From NCBI GenBank assembly GCA_008973525.1, contig WACJ01000252.1, positions 372,001-436,000 of the forward strand: a DNA stretch of 64,000 nt. The letters are read 5' to 3'. The notes under the pieces were generated by a model that saw only the letters and a program-made list of their open reading frames with translations, was not told where the DNA came from and made no database searches. Each line of letters starts with the position of its first letter. The stretch's first letter is position 1. Positions 11,651-25,300 of the stretch are shown here, in pieces. Origin of the DNA: Stenopsyche tienmushanensis (lineage: Eukaryota > Arthropoda > Insecta > Trichoptera > Stenopsychidae). The translations under genes were made by a program, and so were the position numbers.

Positions 11651-12395
11651 CCATTCAAACAAAATTATTTTTTTAATATTAGGTTGTAATTTTTTCATGT
11701 CGTTTTTTATAACTAAAACGAAGATAAAATATTATAAAATATGTCTATTATTTATGCCAATAATCTTTGATAAACGAATATAAAAGATGATTATATTTGA
11801 TGCGATAGATGAGCAGGGAATTGAGAAATTGCTTTCGCAGAATTTGTATCAATTTCCCGGTAATAGCATTAGAGTGGACAATATGAGCTTGCGTCCCACG
11901 GGATGACAGGACTCTCGCCTTGCTAAAAGCCTCCATAATTGGGTTTGCTTGGTCAAGCGGTACATGCATTGCTGACCACCCATCCTTAATTCAATAACCC
12001 CGACCAAATTGCTTCTGAAGTTGAAAACTTTCAAGCGAAAGGGATACATGGAAAACTTCTAAATGCGGGCGACGTTTGTTTTAGAAAAGGGCTGCTGGAA
12101 TATAATTCAATACGCCATGTTTGCATTCGTCTTTTAATATTCATGACAGGGCCCTTTTAATGAAAATTGCTAAGTGCGTGTCGTATATGTTCTGGCTTCA
12201 TATACACATCAAAATGCTCCATCTTCCTGCTTATTTATTTTTTGTATGCCATATGAATTTATTATTCTGCTTGAAGTAGAGGATAGCTAATTTAGCATGC
12301 AGCTCATAAATGTCGTCTTCCTTCAATATTTTCATTGTACTTATCCATATTTAATATCAGAGAGTACTTATCTTTGTATACCTGTAGATAAAAAT
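11651..12395. other. Unannotated intergenic segment
   Basis: AT-rich. Short open frames on the minus strand (e.g. 11748-11969) show no recognisable domain. Nothing further supportable. Confidence 0.4.
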
Positions 12396-13735
12396 CTGGG
12401 CCGTAACAAGAGGGTGGCAAAGCAGGCGCCCATCACTGATTGACTGTCCGTTTTTATAATATTTTCTATGCTATGTTCACATATTCGGGTATGGCGTTCA
12501 ATCGCAAGGAGTCCATTCGTCATGTCGGCGGTCCGAAAAGCAGACCGGTTGACCTCTTAGGGATTTTTGCGGCATTTTCGGGGATAAATGCGTACCTGGG
12601 CCTTCTAAGATCTGTCTTCTCAGAGGCTAACTTACATGGTTGGCCCCACACATAAAAACTATATATTTATCAATCTTACTAAGTTATGCTGCTATCCTGG
12701 CTGTTATTTTATTTTTGGTTTTAAATCATTGTTTTTTCGAAGTCCTTGCAGACATTATGCGGATGTTAAATTCAGATTTTGCACCTTGCTAAGCACCTTT
12801 ATTAAGCGAGCTAGCATAATCCCAAATAGCGGGACCTTTGTCTCAGATGTGAAATGATGTACCCACGTTTCAATCTGAATTGATGCAAAAACTCGGCCTT
12901 ATTGCTATGAACCATCACCAAACACTCAATTGAAACATCAAACGCAGCACTCATCTTGCGCACAGCTTTCTCATATTCAAATGTTCTTTTAACATGCGAT
13001 GTACAGCCCTTTTTTGAAAGGCCTACCATGTCTGCTATCTCGCGCACTTACAGTCGACGGTCATCCAATATCATTTTGTGGATTTTCTTCACCATTTCTG
13101 GATTGGTTACAGCATTTGGTCGACCAGTGCGTTGTTTGTCTTGGCAGCTCGTACAACCTTGTTTAAAGTCTGCCACCTAACATCTTACTGTTGTAAACGA
13201 AGGAGCAGACTCTCCGAAAGGAGAATCTAGCTTTGGATGTCATTAGAAGCTTCGGATTTGTTATTAGTTGGACTAAGACCTTTCAAATAAAAGTATTGTA
13301 TCAGTCAACAATAATCAATTTTTCCATGTTTACAGCTTTATAAGGCAGACACTTTCTATTATATTATTTTTTTACATTATAATAATATTAATATATTGCA
13401 TTTATAATAGTAGGGCTTCACTTTTCAGGTTTGGACTTTCCTAGATCTCAGAGTGTCTATGTTTTATGATTATCGGGTATGGCATTCGGACGCGAGGCGC
13501 TCATTCGTCGTGTCAGCGATCCGAAAAGCGGACCGGTTGGACACACAGACTTTATGGCCACTCCGTCTTCTTTTAAGACTTCGCAGCTGTGATAAATGCG
13601 TACCTGGGGCCTTCTATGATCTGTACGATCACGGAAGCCCCCCCAAAGGTTAATTTATATAGGTAGCTCGCGGCAAATTTAGTCGCGAGCGAGGCTAGAT
13701 TTCATTTCTCTCATAAAATCTATGTGTTTCTATCT
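12396..13735. mobile_element. Composite: LINE tail - irritans mariner - LINE tail
   Basis: LINE tail (plus) at about 12480-12650 is followed by a ~150-nt spacer, then an irritans-type mariner on the minus strand (12840-13330), then another LINE tail (13440-13735). Mariner landmarks are [26 protein letters not shown] in a shifted frame, and the conserved linker near 13050-13110. The same order recurs inverted at 43060-43800. Confidence 0.68.
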
Positions 13736-13834
13736 TCAAAGGTACTTAAACATCAAACATCGTGCATCGAGTTTCAGCATCAAACCGAGTGGTGAGCGAG
13801 ACTCACCTCTCGAGTGCAAACGGTTAACATCGAG

Positions 13835-13854
13835 CTTAAGCTAATAAGCTTAAG
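13835..13854. repeat. Perfect short palindrome
   Basis: CTTAAGCT and AGCTTAAG separated by AATA. No function assigned. Confidence 0.5.
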
Positions 13855-14091
13855 ATTCCTTTAATGTTATTTAACAACATTTGTCCTCAACTCATTATGG
13901 TCCAACAATAATGCAATGCAAGCATTTTTTTTTAAAAAAAAGCTAAAATTATACACGAACTAAAATTTTCACAAAAACAGCAGGTGGCCCATAATGAGTC
14001 AAAATCAAAGATTTTGTTGGTGATTTTTTAAGCATCTTCATAATTGAGCGGATTTTATAAAAATAAAATACTGTTTTAATATATAATTACA

Positions 14092-14097
14092 TTTATT
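14092..14097 (-). terminator. Candidate distal poly(A) signal of Lasp
   Basis: AATAAA on the minus strand 2.3 kb downstream of the Lasp stop. Earlier candidates exist, for example near 15507-15512, so the Lasp 3'UTR length is open. Confidence 0.3.
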
Positions 14098-16371
14098 ATT
14101 TTAGATTACAACAAGCAACAATAGTAAAATTGGTTCGTACAATGTCCCTTATACAAGTAATCAGCATGATTTTATTTTTTCTTTATATAATACAAATACA
14201 AAGTTTTCAACAGTAGAAAAATATTATATATTTTATACGGAATTCATTTATAAAAATTAGAAAAGAATAAGATTGGACCAACTCAGAAAGAATGTATAGC
14301 GTATATAAAACTAAAAATATAATATATTTAAATTTGGCTTATATTTAAAAAAAAAAAAAGAGAAATCCTAGCTAAATTTACAAATCTATATAAGTAATGC
14401 TCCAAAAGATGTTCTGAAAATACACTCAGCTTTTTGTAGAGTTCAAAAAAATTATAAATAATGCCAAAAAACAAGGAGCAATGATCGTCAATAAAATCAA
14501 AATAATATTTATACAATAATCAGTCCTCACTGCGCACAATCAAATAGCGGCGCAATGAGGCTCCTTTTTGTTGTTATATTATACGCTTCAAATTGAGACA
14601 ACAATCTCGCAAAGCTACAAAAAATCAACATCACAGTTTCAGTTGAAATATAATGAAATTTGGTCATAGACATTTTGCAGCGGAAAATTTCGACTGACTT
14701 AAAAATCTAAATCTATAAAATCTATTATATAAAAATAAAGCTCAATTTCTAATGTAGAAAAGGGACATATGAACATTTCAACAAGTTTATGTTACAAGAA
14801 TTTATATAAAAATAGTAATTTAAGATCAACAATAACACTTTTATTTAGAAAACTGCAATTTCTTTTCAAACAACTTGCATTCTTCCATTCAATTGCTTTG
14901 ATACGTCCTTCGCAAACGCGTTGCGGGAGTACGAGAACATCAATAATAATAAAATGATCGAATATTTTTCATACATTTTGGCACTGTTTTCATATATGAA
15001 ACAAAACAAAAATTAGAGGCAAATATGTAGAATATTCATTTTGAAATTTTCCGCCAATACACACATTATACATACTCACGAATATAAAAATCGAGCTCTT
15101 CTAAAAAATGGAAGCTCGCCGGATCATAACGATCCATCTTTAAAATGGAATTAAAGTATCTCTGGAAATGTTCGTATTTAAATGCAATTAATCGGAAATA
15201 ATAATTGATAACGCGACGGTTATCAAACGATATTGATTCTTACCATTATAAAAAATCACAGACGGAAACACCAATTACGCGGTATTTGAATTTTTTTTGA
15301 GAATAATGAATTTTACAATATAAAATTAATTGTATACGCGGTATTGATTATATTGGAAAAAATAAATAAGCCGTAGTTAAAAACGTGTTATATAGTCTTT
15401 GAGATTTATGCGAGTTATTTTTAGATGCTTGTTTATATTAGAAGAATTGAGTACGCACGATTTATAATTTAAAAACAATATTTTGTGTTTAAAAACCATT
15501 GGTTTTTATTACAATTGCTTCAATCCAAGTGGAATCGATAATTTTCCTAATATAAACCAACATAAAAATATGTTAACATACAGTATTTTTGACCTTCGTC
15601 AGTCGGACGCCTTTCGACTATTACATCTTTAAAAAGAGACCTGCTAAAGCCAAACAGATGAGTTTATAAAACCCGAAGGAATGAGTTTTCTAAGAAGAAA
15701 AGATTAAATAAAACATAAATAACGACGAAGGTCAACATTCGAATGCCTCATCATAATTTCAAAAATTGAGACAATTATTATATTCTAGCTAAAAAATATA
15801 AACAAATTAGATTATATATTGTTTTGTTATGCTTCAAACATACAAGCAATTCTTGCACAATCATTCTTCACAATTTTAAAATATTCATTTAAAGGCAACT
15901 GGTACAATAGGCACTGAAATATTATTCGTATATAAATATATCGTTTCTGTATAAAAATATAATTTTAGTTAAATTAACAGTTGAGCCATCCATTATTTTT
16001 GTATATGTATTTTCAAAAATATACATGCATATATATAACTCGTGGCTTTCTTTAATCATTTTTAAAATCAAACTCTTAAAATATTGCTCCATAATCACAA
16101 ATGCTGAAAGAGACGATTTCCTTTTAATAAATTGAAAACGAGTCCACTTGTATGTTTTTCTATATACCTAAATATGTTATTTTTAGAAAGCCTATCGGTA
16201 TAAAATGGTGTTAGGAGTCAGTCCGAGATGCGAAAATATGGTTAGGATTAATCGGGGGAAAGACAAAAGTTTATATAAAATGGTCCACAACGGGAGGCAA
16301 GTGTAATAATATAAGTTAACTGGTAAAATGTTTGAATACTCCCGAAACATGCCGGGTCATGATATCAAAGG
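14098..16371 (-). other. Putative long 3'UTR of Lasp
   Basis: AT-rich, no transposon relic recognised in 14.1-16.2 kb, in contrast to both flanks. That fits a transcribed 3'UTR, but transcription itself is inferred. Confidence 0.4.
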
Positions 16372-19300
16372 TCAGATCTTTGCCAACTCGACATAGTTTG
16401 CGGGTAGCATTCCAGTGTGGCCAGTGCGCTGCACGCATCCCGTCATCCATCCCTCGTCTATGGACGATACGTTTATGATTAGATCGCCCTCGCGGAATGA
16501 CACCTACAAATAAAAGACATTACGTTATAATTTATGAAACCAACACTACGAGAGTAGTCCAAAAAGTGTCCAACACGAAAAGCTCCTCAAAATAGCCATC
16601 AATTGTTGAGACAATTCGAACTCATTGATTTTGACCACTACGATATCGGATGAGTGAATTGTCTTGATGAAAAATCACTTTCTTTTAGTCGAATGCGCCC
16701 ATTTTTTCTTTATTACATCACTCAAACGTTGTAATAAGTTTGCAAAATAATAACTTTGTTTTTCTGAACTGCCTTTGCCGACTCAATTCGATTCTCTCCT
16801 TTCGAGACATTGTTTTGACTGTTCCTTAGTATACCGATTTGGTCGTATTTCAGGAGCCACTACATCGTCGTCGAGGCTCAGGACGAGAATGTTGGCAGGA
16901 AACTCCGTCCTGGGGCCAGCCTTGTGAAACGTCCTTTTAGACATCTTTGAACTGGAGCTCCCAGGGGAGTGTGAACTGTTCGCATACATGAATAACCCCA
17001 TGTTGCTGGTGAAGGCTAGCTCCAAGTCCCACCTCGAACGAAAAGGATCTGCGCCTGGAACCGCATGAATAAATTAACTTTCTCGGCTTCGAAGTCGCAA
17101 GGTCTCATCCTAAAGGTTCGTTTTCGGCAGCTCCCCTGGCCTCACATAAAGCTTCATGACGCATGCCCGCACCGCGGTGAAAAAGCCGACAGACACCTGA
17201 TTGCTTACAAGAATGCGTGGGCGCACAGAATCAGCATCAAGCCGATAAAGATGATTCTGTTGCAGGGTCAGTGGGCGCCTTTGATACTCATATCTAAAGC
17301 GTTCCGCACAGCGCCAAATGATGGTCTTCCGGTGTTGGCGGATGTCCTGCCTGTGGATCTGGAGATCCAATGTCGTGCGGCAAAATTCCTGGCCGAAAAC
17401 GGTTCTCTTCCGGCAATCAGCGGCAGGAGCATTCCACCGATCTTCGTCGATGCGTTAAGGAGGCGGCGTTAGATAGCTGACAGGAGAGGTGGTCCGCGTC
17501 TACTTCCGGCCGCCTTCTCTATCAGTTCTTTCCCTCGGTTATGCACCGCCTGAGATATCGCTGGTGCGTTCCAGATTCTGGATGTCCTATTACCTCATAG
17601 GGCGTTTTTCAGGTTTAGACTTTCATGGACACATACCACGTTCTGTGGACATTTCCGTGCATAGCATCCAATCGTGAGGTGCTCATTCAAAGTGTCAGTG
17701 GTCTGAAAGGCGGACCGGTTGGACACACAAACCTTGTGGACATTCCCTCATCTTTAATGGCATTTAGGGCTTTTTGCGTAAGTTATAGGAAGAAATGCAT
17801 CCACCCCAGAGGCTAATTTATATCAGTGACTTGCACCAAATGAAGTTGTGAGCGAGATTTCCCCTCACCCAATCCTAATTTATAATATATATGGATATAT
17901 AGTTTTTTTTTGTTGTTTTAATATACGAAATCAAACTAATTTCTCCCCTGCGCTCAGAGCGCAAGTAGTCACTCAAGTTGAGGATGAGCGTGTCCTCGCA
18001 GACATGGATATTAAATTCAAGTTTTGCGCCTTGCTGTGCACCTTTGTTGAGCGGGCAGGCATGGTCCCGAATAGCGGGACCAATAAACAGCTCGGGTCAG
18101 TGGAGGGTCCCCATCTTCCTTTGTCTCAGGACCCATATTTCATCCATGGTTATCGCCAAACACTTGATCGAAACATCTTTACGATGCTGTTGTTCCACTG
18201 TGAGAAAACACGGCACCCATATTGCGCAAAGCTTTCTCATGTCCAAACTTTCAGTCAATATACGATGTACAGCACTTCTTGAAATGCCTATCATGCCTGC
18301 TAGATTGCACACTTTCAGTTGACGGTCATCCAATACTATTTTATGGATTTTCTTCACCATTTGGCTTTTATCTTGGCAGCTCGTTTAAACTCTACCACTC
18401 AATAATTTAATGTTGTAAACGAAAAAGCAAACTCTCTCATTTCACTGAGACCTTTAAATAAAAGTATTGCAACACATAACGATGACCAATTTTTTAACAA
18501 ATTCACTAAGAACGTTCACCATTGATGACTGCCGAAAAAATATTAAACAATGAAGCGTTTTCAAACTTGAAACGTAAACTTTATTAAGTAAGTACTTTTT
18601 GGACTGTCCTCGTAACACAACATGATAAATTAAATTCATATATATATTTATGTATACCTCATCTGAGTCTGTGGCTTCATAATCGTACATCGCTAAGTAG
18701 ACACGCTGAAATCATATCGAAACAGTCAATTAAAAAAAAAGCAAATGGCGTATGTAAATAAAATATTTCAAGTATAGATACAAACCCCGGGCAAACTGCC
18801 GTTTCCATTTCCTTGCATCTGTGGCATCTGTTGTTGCTGCTGATGTTGCTGCTGATGCTGTTGCTGATGTTGCTGCTGATGTTGCTGCTGATGTTGCTGC
18901 TGATGTTGTTGCTGATGTTGCTGGGGTGGAATTTGACTTCCGAGTGATCCATAAACTTCATTGAGAGGATCCATGTCAGCAACTGAGCCTATACGTCTCG
19001 AGCCCGATCCTGAATTTTGATGCACTGCGGGTACATTACTAATATATTAATACATTATAAATGCATTAATTGCATCTAAATTACGCAAAACAAAATCTAT
19101 GGAGTTTGTTCGTTGAAATTATTGTAAAGCCATTGGTTAGTATTTCACTTCACAATGAATAATGCTTGTGTGTTAATAACAATTAAGCAATTAAAATCGT
19201 TTGCAGATATTTAATACAAAGTAGCAAAATTATACTGTGAATTCAGCTTAAAAGCTTTAAAAGAGCATATGTGAAAAATTATCGTGATGAGGAGCTCTAA

Positions 19301-22300
19301 ATAAGATATATATTGTAGCACTAAAGGATCATTTTAAAACTAATTATGAATCGGTCTAGTGATCGGTTTAACACATTCAGTCGTCATTTTTTTGAAAGAA
19401 CCCAGAAAATAGATCGATTAGTCCAACACCAAATTGAAAAATGAAATTCATTCATACCCGCATTATTATTTATTGTTAAATACCTGATTTAGTAAAGTTT
19501 GGCATGCATTTTAAGTCGATTATGATCGCAAGACCTCACCTATTCTACCGTTGTTGGGCTGATGCGGGTGCTGCTGTTGATGATGATAGTTTTGCTGCTG
19601 TTGCTGGGTGCTACTATATACAACGGTAGCGCTTTGTCTCGACGGCATCGGCGTATTGCGCGGTCCATCGCTTATCGGGTCGTAATCGGCGATCCTACCG
19701 ATTCGCTGCTGCTGAATATTTCGCTCCTGATAGTATCCATCGCCGTAAGACTGAGTGTAGTTTCGCTGCTGCTGATTTTGTAGGCCGGAATCCACATTTT
19801 GGCTGTCGTATTCATCATAAATGGAGTTCTGCGGAACGCTCGTCGCGTAGCTGGATATTTGAACGTTTGGCGCGTTGTGGTTCATGTTGTAGGGTCCCTG
19901 AGCGTGATTGCCGTAGCCGCCGGAATTGTAATTGTTGCTATTAAGATAATCAGATCGTTCAGGCTGCCTCTGTACGTTTTGTTGTCTGTAATGCGAGTCG
20001 GTTGAATTCTTATTTGATTGAATCGGTGCCATCTTTTGACTGGTCGCTTGAGATGAATAGCTTTGTTGTGGCTGAGCAGTAGGAATAGCGGGCGGAGGAA
20101 TCGAAGGCGGTAGCATTTCTGATGCATAGCTGTCCAATTGTAGATGGTAGTTATCTGTCGTTGGCAAGTCTGTATATCATCAAACCATATAAAATATGCA
20201 AACGTTATTTATTAAGTTTTTATCCGGTTGAATGTATTAATATAAACATAAATGTTAATCAAGAAAATTTATTATATATATATATATATTTAAACAATTC
20301 AAACAGGATTAGCCAATTCCACACGTTAAGACATGTGCAACCCCAGCATAGTGAATGTATCAAAACCGTCTGTCTATATGTAATAATATGATGTAATCAT
20401 TTTAATTAATGAATAGATGGATGTATGAATGAATGAAAATGAGACGAGGTATTTTCTGCTTACAGTTTTTGCATATAAGCACATAAGCAACCAAATTAAA
20501 ATTCACTCGACAAACATAAAAGCGTAAAATCACAATAAGCAAAAACCAAATTGACAAACTCCATCGCTTATGGGGAATCATATGTTGCTTTTATTATTTT
20601 TCAATTAATAAAATCATTCTAAGATTGTATACTAACAGTTAATCTAACTGATTGTAGATAGATAAAAATAAATATCTATATATCCTATGGAGGATCTTTT
20701 ATAGCTAATTTTTGTGAATAATTCAGGGGATAAATCTAAAAAACATTTATAAAAAGAAAACAATTACACACCAACAATTTCACCGTTATCGCCAATATTT
20801 CTTTGTTTTTCCATAGCAGCTTTTTTTTCCAATTCTCCGTGATATGCTACATTGCTAATAATTTTAGAATTCGCTTTGATACGTAGAGTTTCTGGATCAT
20901 CAGCAACCTAAAAATAATAATTCCAAAACATATATATTTATAGAAAATAATACATTTATATCTTACATACAGAAGAAAGAGGATTAAGAAAGTATTCGAA
21001 CATTTTAAAGCCTTATTTACACCTTAAAAACCTTGAAACCTTAAAAATTTCCTCATCGGCAAAACAAATAGGATGGGCGTTATGGAATAGGATGGGTGTT
21101 ATGGAATAGGATTGGTGTACCACAACTACACTAAACAACAAAAACGAGCGACAAAAAAAAATAACTAGCCTTCTTAACGCTTATTGGATGCAGTACAAGT
21201 TCTAGCAGCCACACTTCCCATGAACATCCTCGCCACAGAAAGAAAGCGCAGATATAAGAAAATCACAGGAAGAGAATAAGCCCAGGAAAAGTCAATCCAA
21301 TAATGACAGAAACACTGGAACTAAGGGAAGTTGGAACCATTTGATCACCTGACTCAGATGCTGGCGGGACATTAGTGCTTCGGTACTTATCTATTTAAAA
21401 TTGGCAAGGAGGACTCGTCAAAGTGTCACCACTATGGCAAGGATCACGATGACGCGGAGCACACCATCTTCAAATGTGACGCGTGGGCAGATAATAGGCG
21501 AGAATACGCAAAACAAAAATGGAGAAACCCCAACTATATCCAACATGGTCAACACAATGACCAAAATGAAATAAAAGCGGAAAGCGTGGACGTGGCGTGG
21601 TTTAAGCAATGCGAAAGCGTATTTCAAGAGGGTCGGTGGAGAAGAAAGTGTGGGGGTTTTAATTGATAGGAATCCCACACTACTTCTACATTACATGGTT
21701 TTTAATCATGGTAGTGTAGAAGAAACCATTATTAGATTAGAAGTTTATTGCCGACGATGAAGTGTCTGTATTTATGCAACAGAAAGAAGATGATACTGCT
21801 TCGTGATGATGCACGCTTTAAACAAGTACTTCAGCTAACTTGGTAATTCATACCGTCAAGCAGATCGACCTATATTATACACAAGCAGAAGGACAACCGT
21901 CAATGCTTGCCTTCTGGATCTGAGCAAGTCATCCGATCATTCTTTGACTTCGGTTGATCTATTGACCACTTGGTTCTGTGGGAAACAGTCGGTCACATCA
22001 GGTCGCCGGATCTCTTCAACTTGTGCATGGACGATCAATCCTCGTCACTTAGAGACTGCAGTTTGGTTTCATGTGGTCATAAAGGCTCCGAGTGTTATTG
22101 GACGTCTGCGTAGATTACACCATCATGCACAAACTGACCTTTAATACTTCGAAGTCATGATGATATTCAGACACGGAAAAAGGCCTGAATTCGTCCCACT
22201 TGTTTATATCGAAGCGCTATAACTCCAAGTAGTCTGAGAAGTCAAATATCTCATACAATCGATGTAAGGCAAAGAAGAGCCAACATATTGACGTGGTTCT

Positions 22301-25300
22301 TTTAGAAATGCAACAATGTCGTGAATCTCTCGATCGTCTTTGTACTTGTTGTTATAGAGCACTGTATAGCTGCCCGAGATGTGTGTATCTGGAATGTTCC
22401 TCTACATGCGCATTCCCCAATTCGAGGCACTACTTTGTAGAGCTGCAGCCACTATGTAGTGCTACGTCTTCTCATCGAAGTACGGTCATATTAGAGCTGC
22501 TTTGACCGACCACATCTCTATTATATTCAAAAGGTGAATTGGACTTATATTGAAATTATGTATTTTGCTTTATTTTAATTTTTATTCTTGTTCTTATCTT
22601 GTATTTTTTTAAATTATTTCATGTACAAGGAATATCCCGAAAGTAAGTGTACTAAATTTTTATATTTTTTTTAGAAAAAGTGTATTTGAAAAAAAAACAG
22701 GATATTGTTGATACACTTGTTAACTATTTTTCAGCATAATTACCATCGCATTCAATGCATCTGGTGAGCTGTGGCACAAGCTTCTTTATACCCTCCTCAA
22801 AGAAACCTCCTGCCAGCTCCTTTCCCACTTTTTTGGCAAATTAGGAATTGGTGTGACACCACTATGATGACTGTCTTTTTGACTCTGACATGTAATGAGC
22901 TACTCACTTTTTATTTCCAATCATAATAGAGTTCAGAAAATCTTCATCTTCCAATTCAAATTGCGCAAGAAACTATCGGGTGCTATTGACCCCACTCACA
23001 CTCGGATTTCTTACCGACATCTTTCACGCAGCGTGAATTTATATACTACCATGTTCCCGCTATGCTCGCTTTGTCAGGAGATCCCCCTCTACTACTCAGA
23101 ATGCCAATCCTTAAAAAACAAAAATCTACAGCCCATTATTGCCACAGTACACTTACTTTCAGGATATGTCTTGTAATATGGCGAAAACTCTTTAAATTTC
23201 TAAATTGACACTGGATTAAATACATTAATTAAACTGGAAAGTTTTACTACATTCTCTGGACCCATTCCATCTATTCATGTAAAAATGCATTTAAAATCGT
23301 TTTTTTTACTTATAAACCAGAAAGTTTTTATCAAAAAGCATTGAAGAAATGTTTATTTGATGAACTTTTCTTATTAAATATTCGAATACTTTCAAGTCAC
23401 CCTAATAGTATGCTCGGTATTCATATTTAGTTTAAAAATGTAAGCCACATACCTGTGTAAATTTACCCTTAGACTTTTCAAAATCAGCATGATATTTGAC
23501 GTTTGATTGGATTTTAGTGTTTTCAGCTATCCTTTTCAATTCGGGCGTTTCAGCCATCGTCGTCGGCTTTACTTTCGGCACGTGCCTATAAAAGAAAAAT
23601 AACAAATTGGCACGGGATGATTCTAAATATTAGGGATCTATTAATGTAGTCGTGTTTGGATCTGAAATATGTAAGAATTTAAAGCACGGTGGTGATTCAC
23701 ATAAGCGACTTCCTGCAAGATTCAACATATGGCAGAGACTAATCGATATTTTTAGTCCAAATGTAAATAAATACGCTCACAAACATCTCTAACACCTGTT
23801 TGAGAATCGGCATACGTCGATTCGATTTACGAAAAGTACAAAATATAAAATTTTACTTACGATTCGCAATATGGAAGTTTTCCATATCCCTTGTACGTCT
23901 TCATGTTGAGGGTCATACCGCACTCCTGACATTTGAAGCATCCTTTGTGCCAAATCTGAAATCAATTCAAAAATTGATATTAAAATTCGATCACAATGAA
24001 CTATTTTTATAACAGTTTAGCATGCATCCTAAAAATGTGTGATGCAATCGTTTAGTTTTTTTTTAATTGCGAGCAGTCTCGACGGTACAAACAGAGCAGA
24101 TGGTAAACAGTTTCTAGGACAGTACATATATGGATACGGTGTCACTGACTTGATACAATTACATCCATGTACAGTAGCAAATGCATTTATTTTAGAACAG
24201 CGTTACATCTCGCACGCAGGAGCAAAATATTTAAAATTTGCCCGTTTGTAAACAAGTAGGCTAAAAAACGGCACATCTGCATTTTTCTATAATCGGACAA
24301 GAAAACAGTGTCAACAGACGGTAAAAATTTGCTGATTTCATATTCAATTGAAAACTAATGACACATTTAAAGAATACACAAGCACGCAATGATAAAAGAA
24401 TGCCACCCAGCGTCAAAACAGGTAACAATCTGCCGCGGAAGATTAGAAAATTTGCATACATATCTATAATTTATTTTGTTAGAACTATATCGTCACTTTC
24501 TTGATAGACAATATTTCAAATGCAATAATGCTAAACCCGTTAGTCATATTAATTAATACAATGTGTATTTAATAAGAATTAAATTGTAATGGCAGGAAAT
24601 TATTACTAATTACTAAATGACAAATTCATTTCCTCTACATTTATTAATACTTAATATTAGCACGTTGAAGTCATCGCCATGATGTCCTGAACGCAAACAG
24701 GCTGACAAAGCTGATATTCACATCGCGACAAAATAGCTTCATAGAACGTTATATGAAACTCTCGTTTAATTTTGAAGGAGTAATTAAATGCACAATTGTG
24801 ACAGTGTCGTCATACAAGGCGCGTTAGAAAGATCTCAATTAGTATCATCGATCGGATAGAAATGAAGTGCAATAAATCTGTTGGCGACTTGATGATAGTT
24901 TTGGCATTTACTAAAATGCTATGTTGCTGCTATGGGATTGGGATGATAATAATAATCATCATCATATGCAGAACTAGGGCTTCTTCAATATCCATTTGTA
25001 TAATTCATCTGGTCTTTATCGAACATTCACCTCCTCGTTCGTTTGATATTGACAGTAACATGACCTCCGAGTTTCATTTAAAAAGCTCATTCAGCGGGTC
25101 ATCTGAGTATACATATTGAAAGGCGCTTTCACAACCATCTCGATTTAAAAAGACTGAGCAGTTTTCTCAGGAGACACTCATGTTGATTTTACCGAAACGG
25201 ACTTTCCAGAATTTACTCATGACGGCATTGCCAGAATAGGATGAAGACGCATGTGACGCTCGAAGTGCATCACAGATTCGCTTCTACACGAGCGAATTTA

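Noticed and set aside
18829..18926. CRISPR-like or satellite repeat
   Set aside because: The periodicity is a coding QQQH tract within Lasp; no spacers.
19562..20005. Plus-strand frames rich in Val/Leu, membrane-like
   Set aside because: They are reverse shadows of the Q/S/Y-rich Lasp exon 5.
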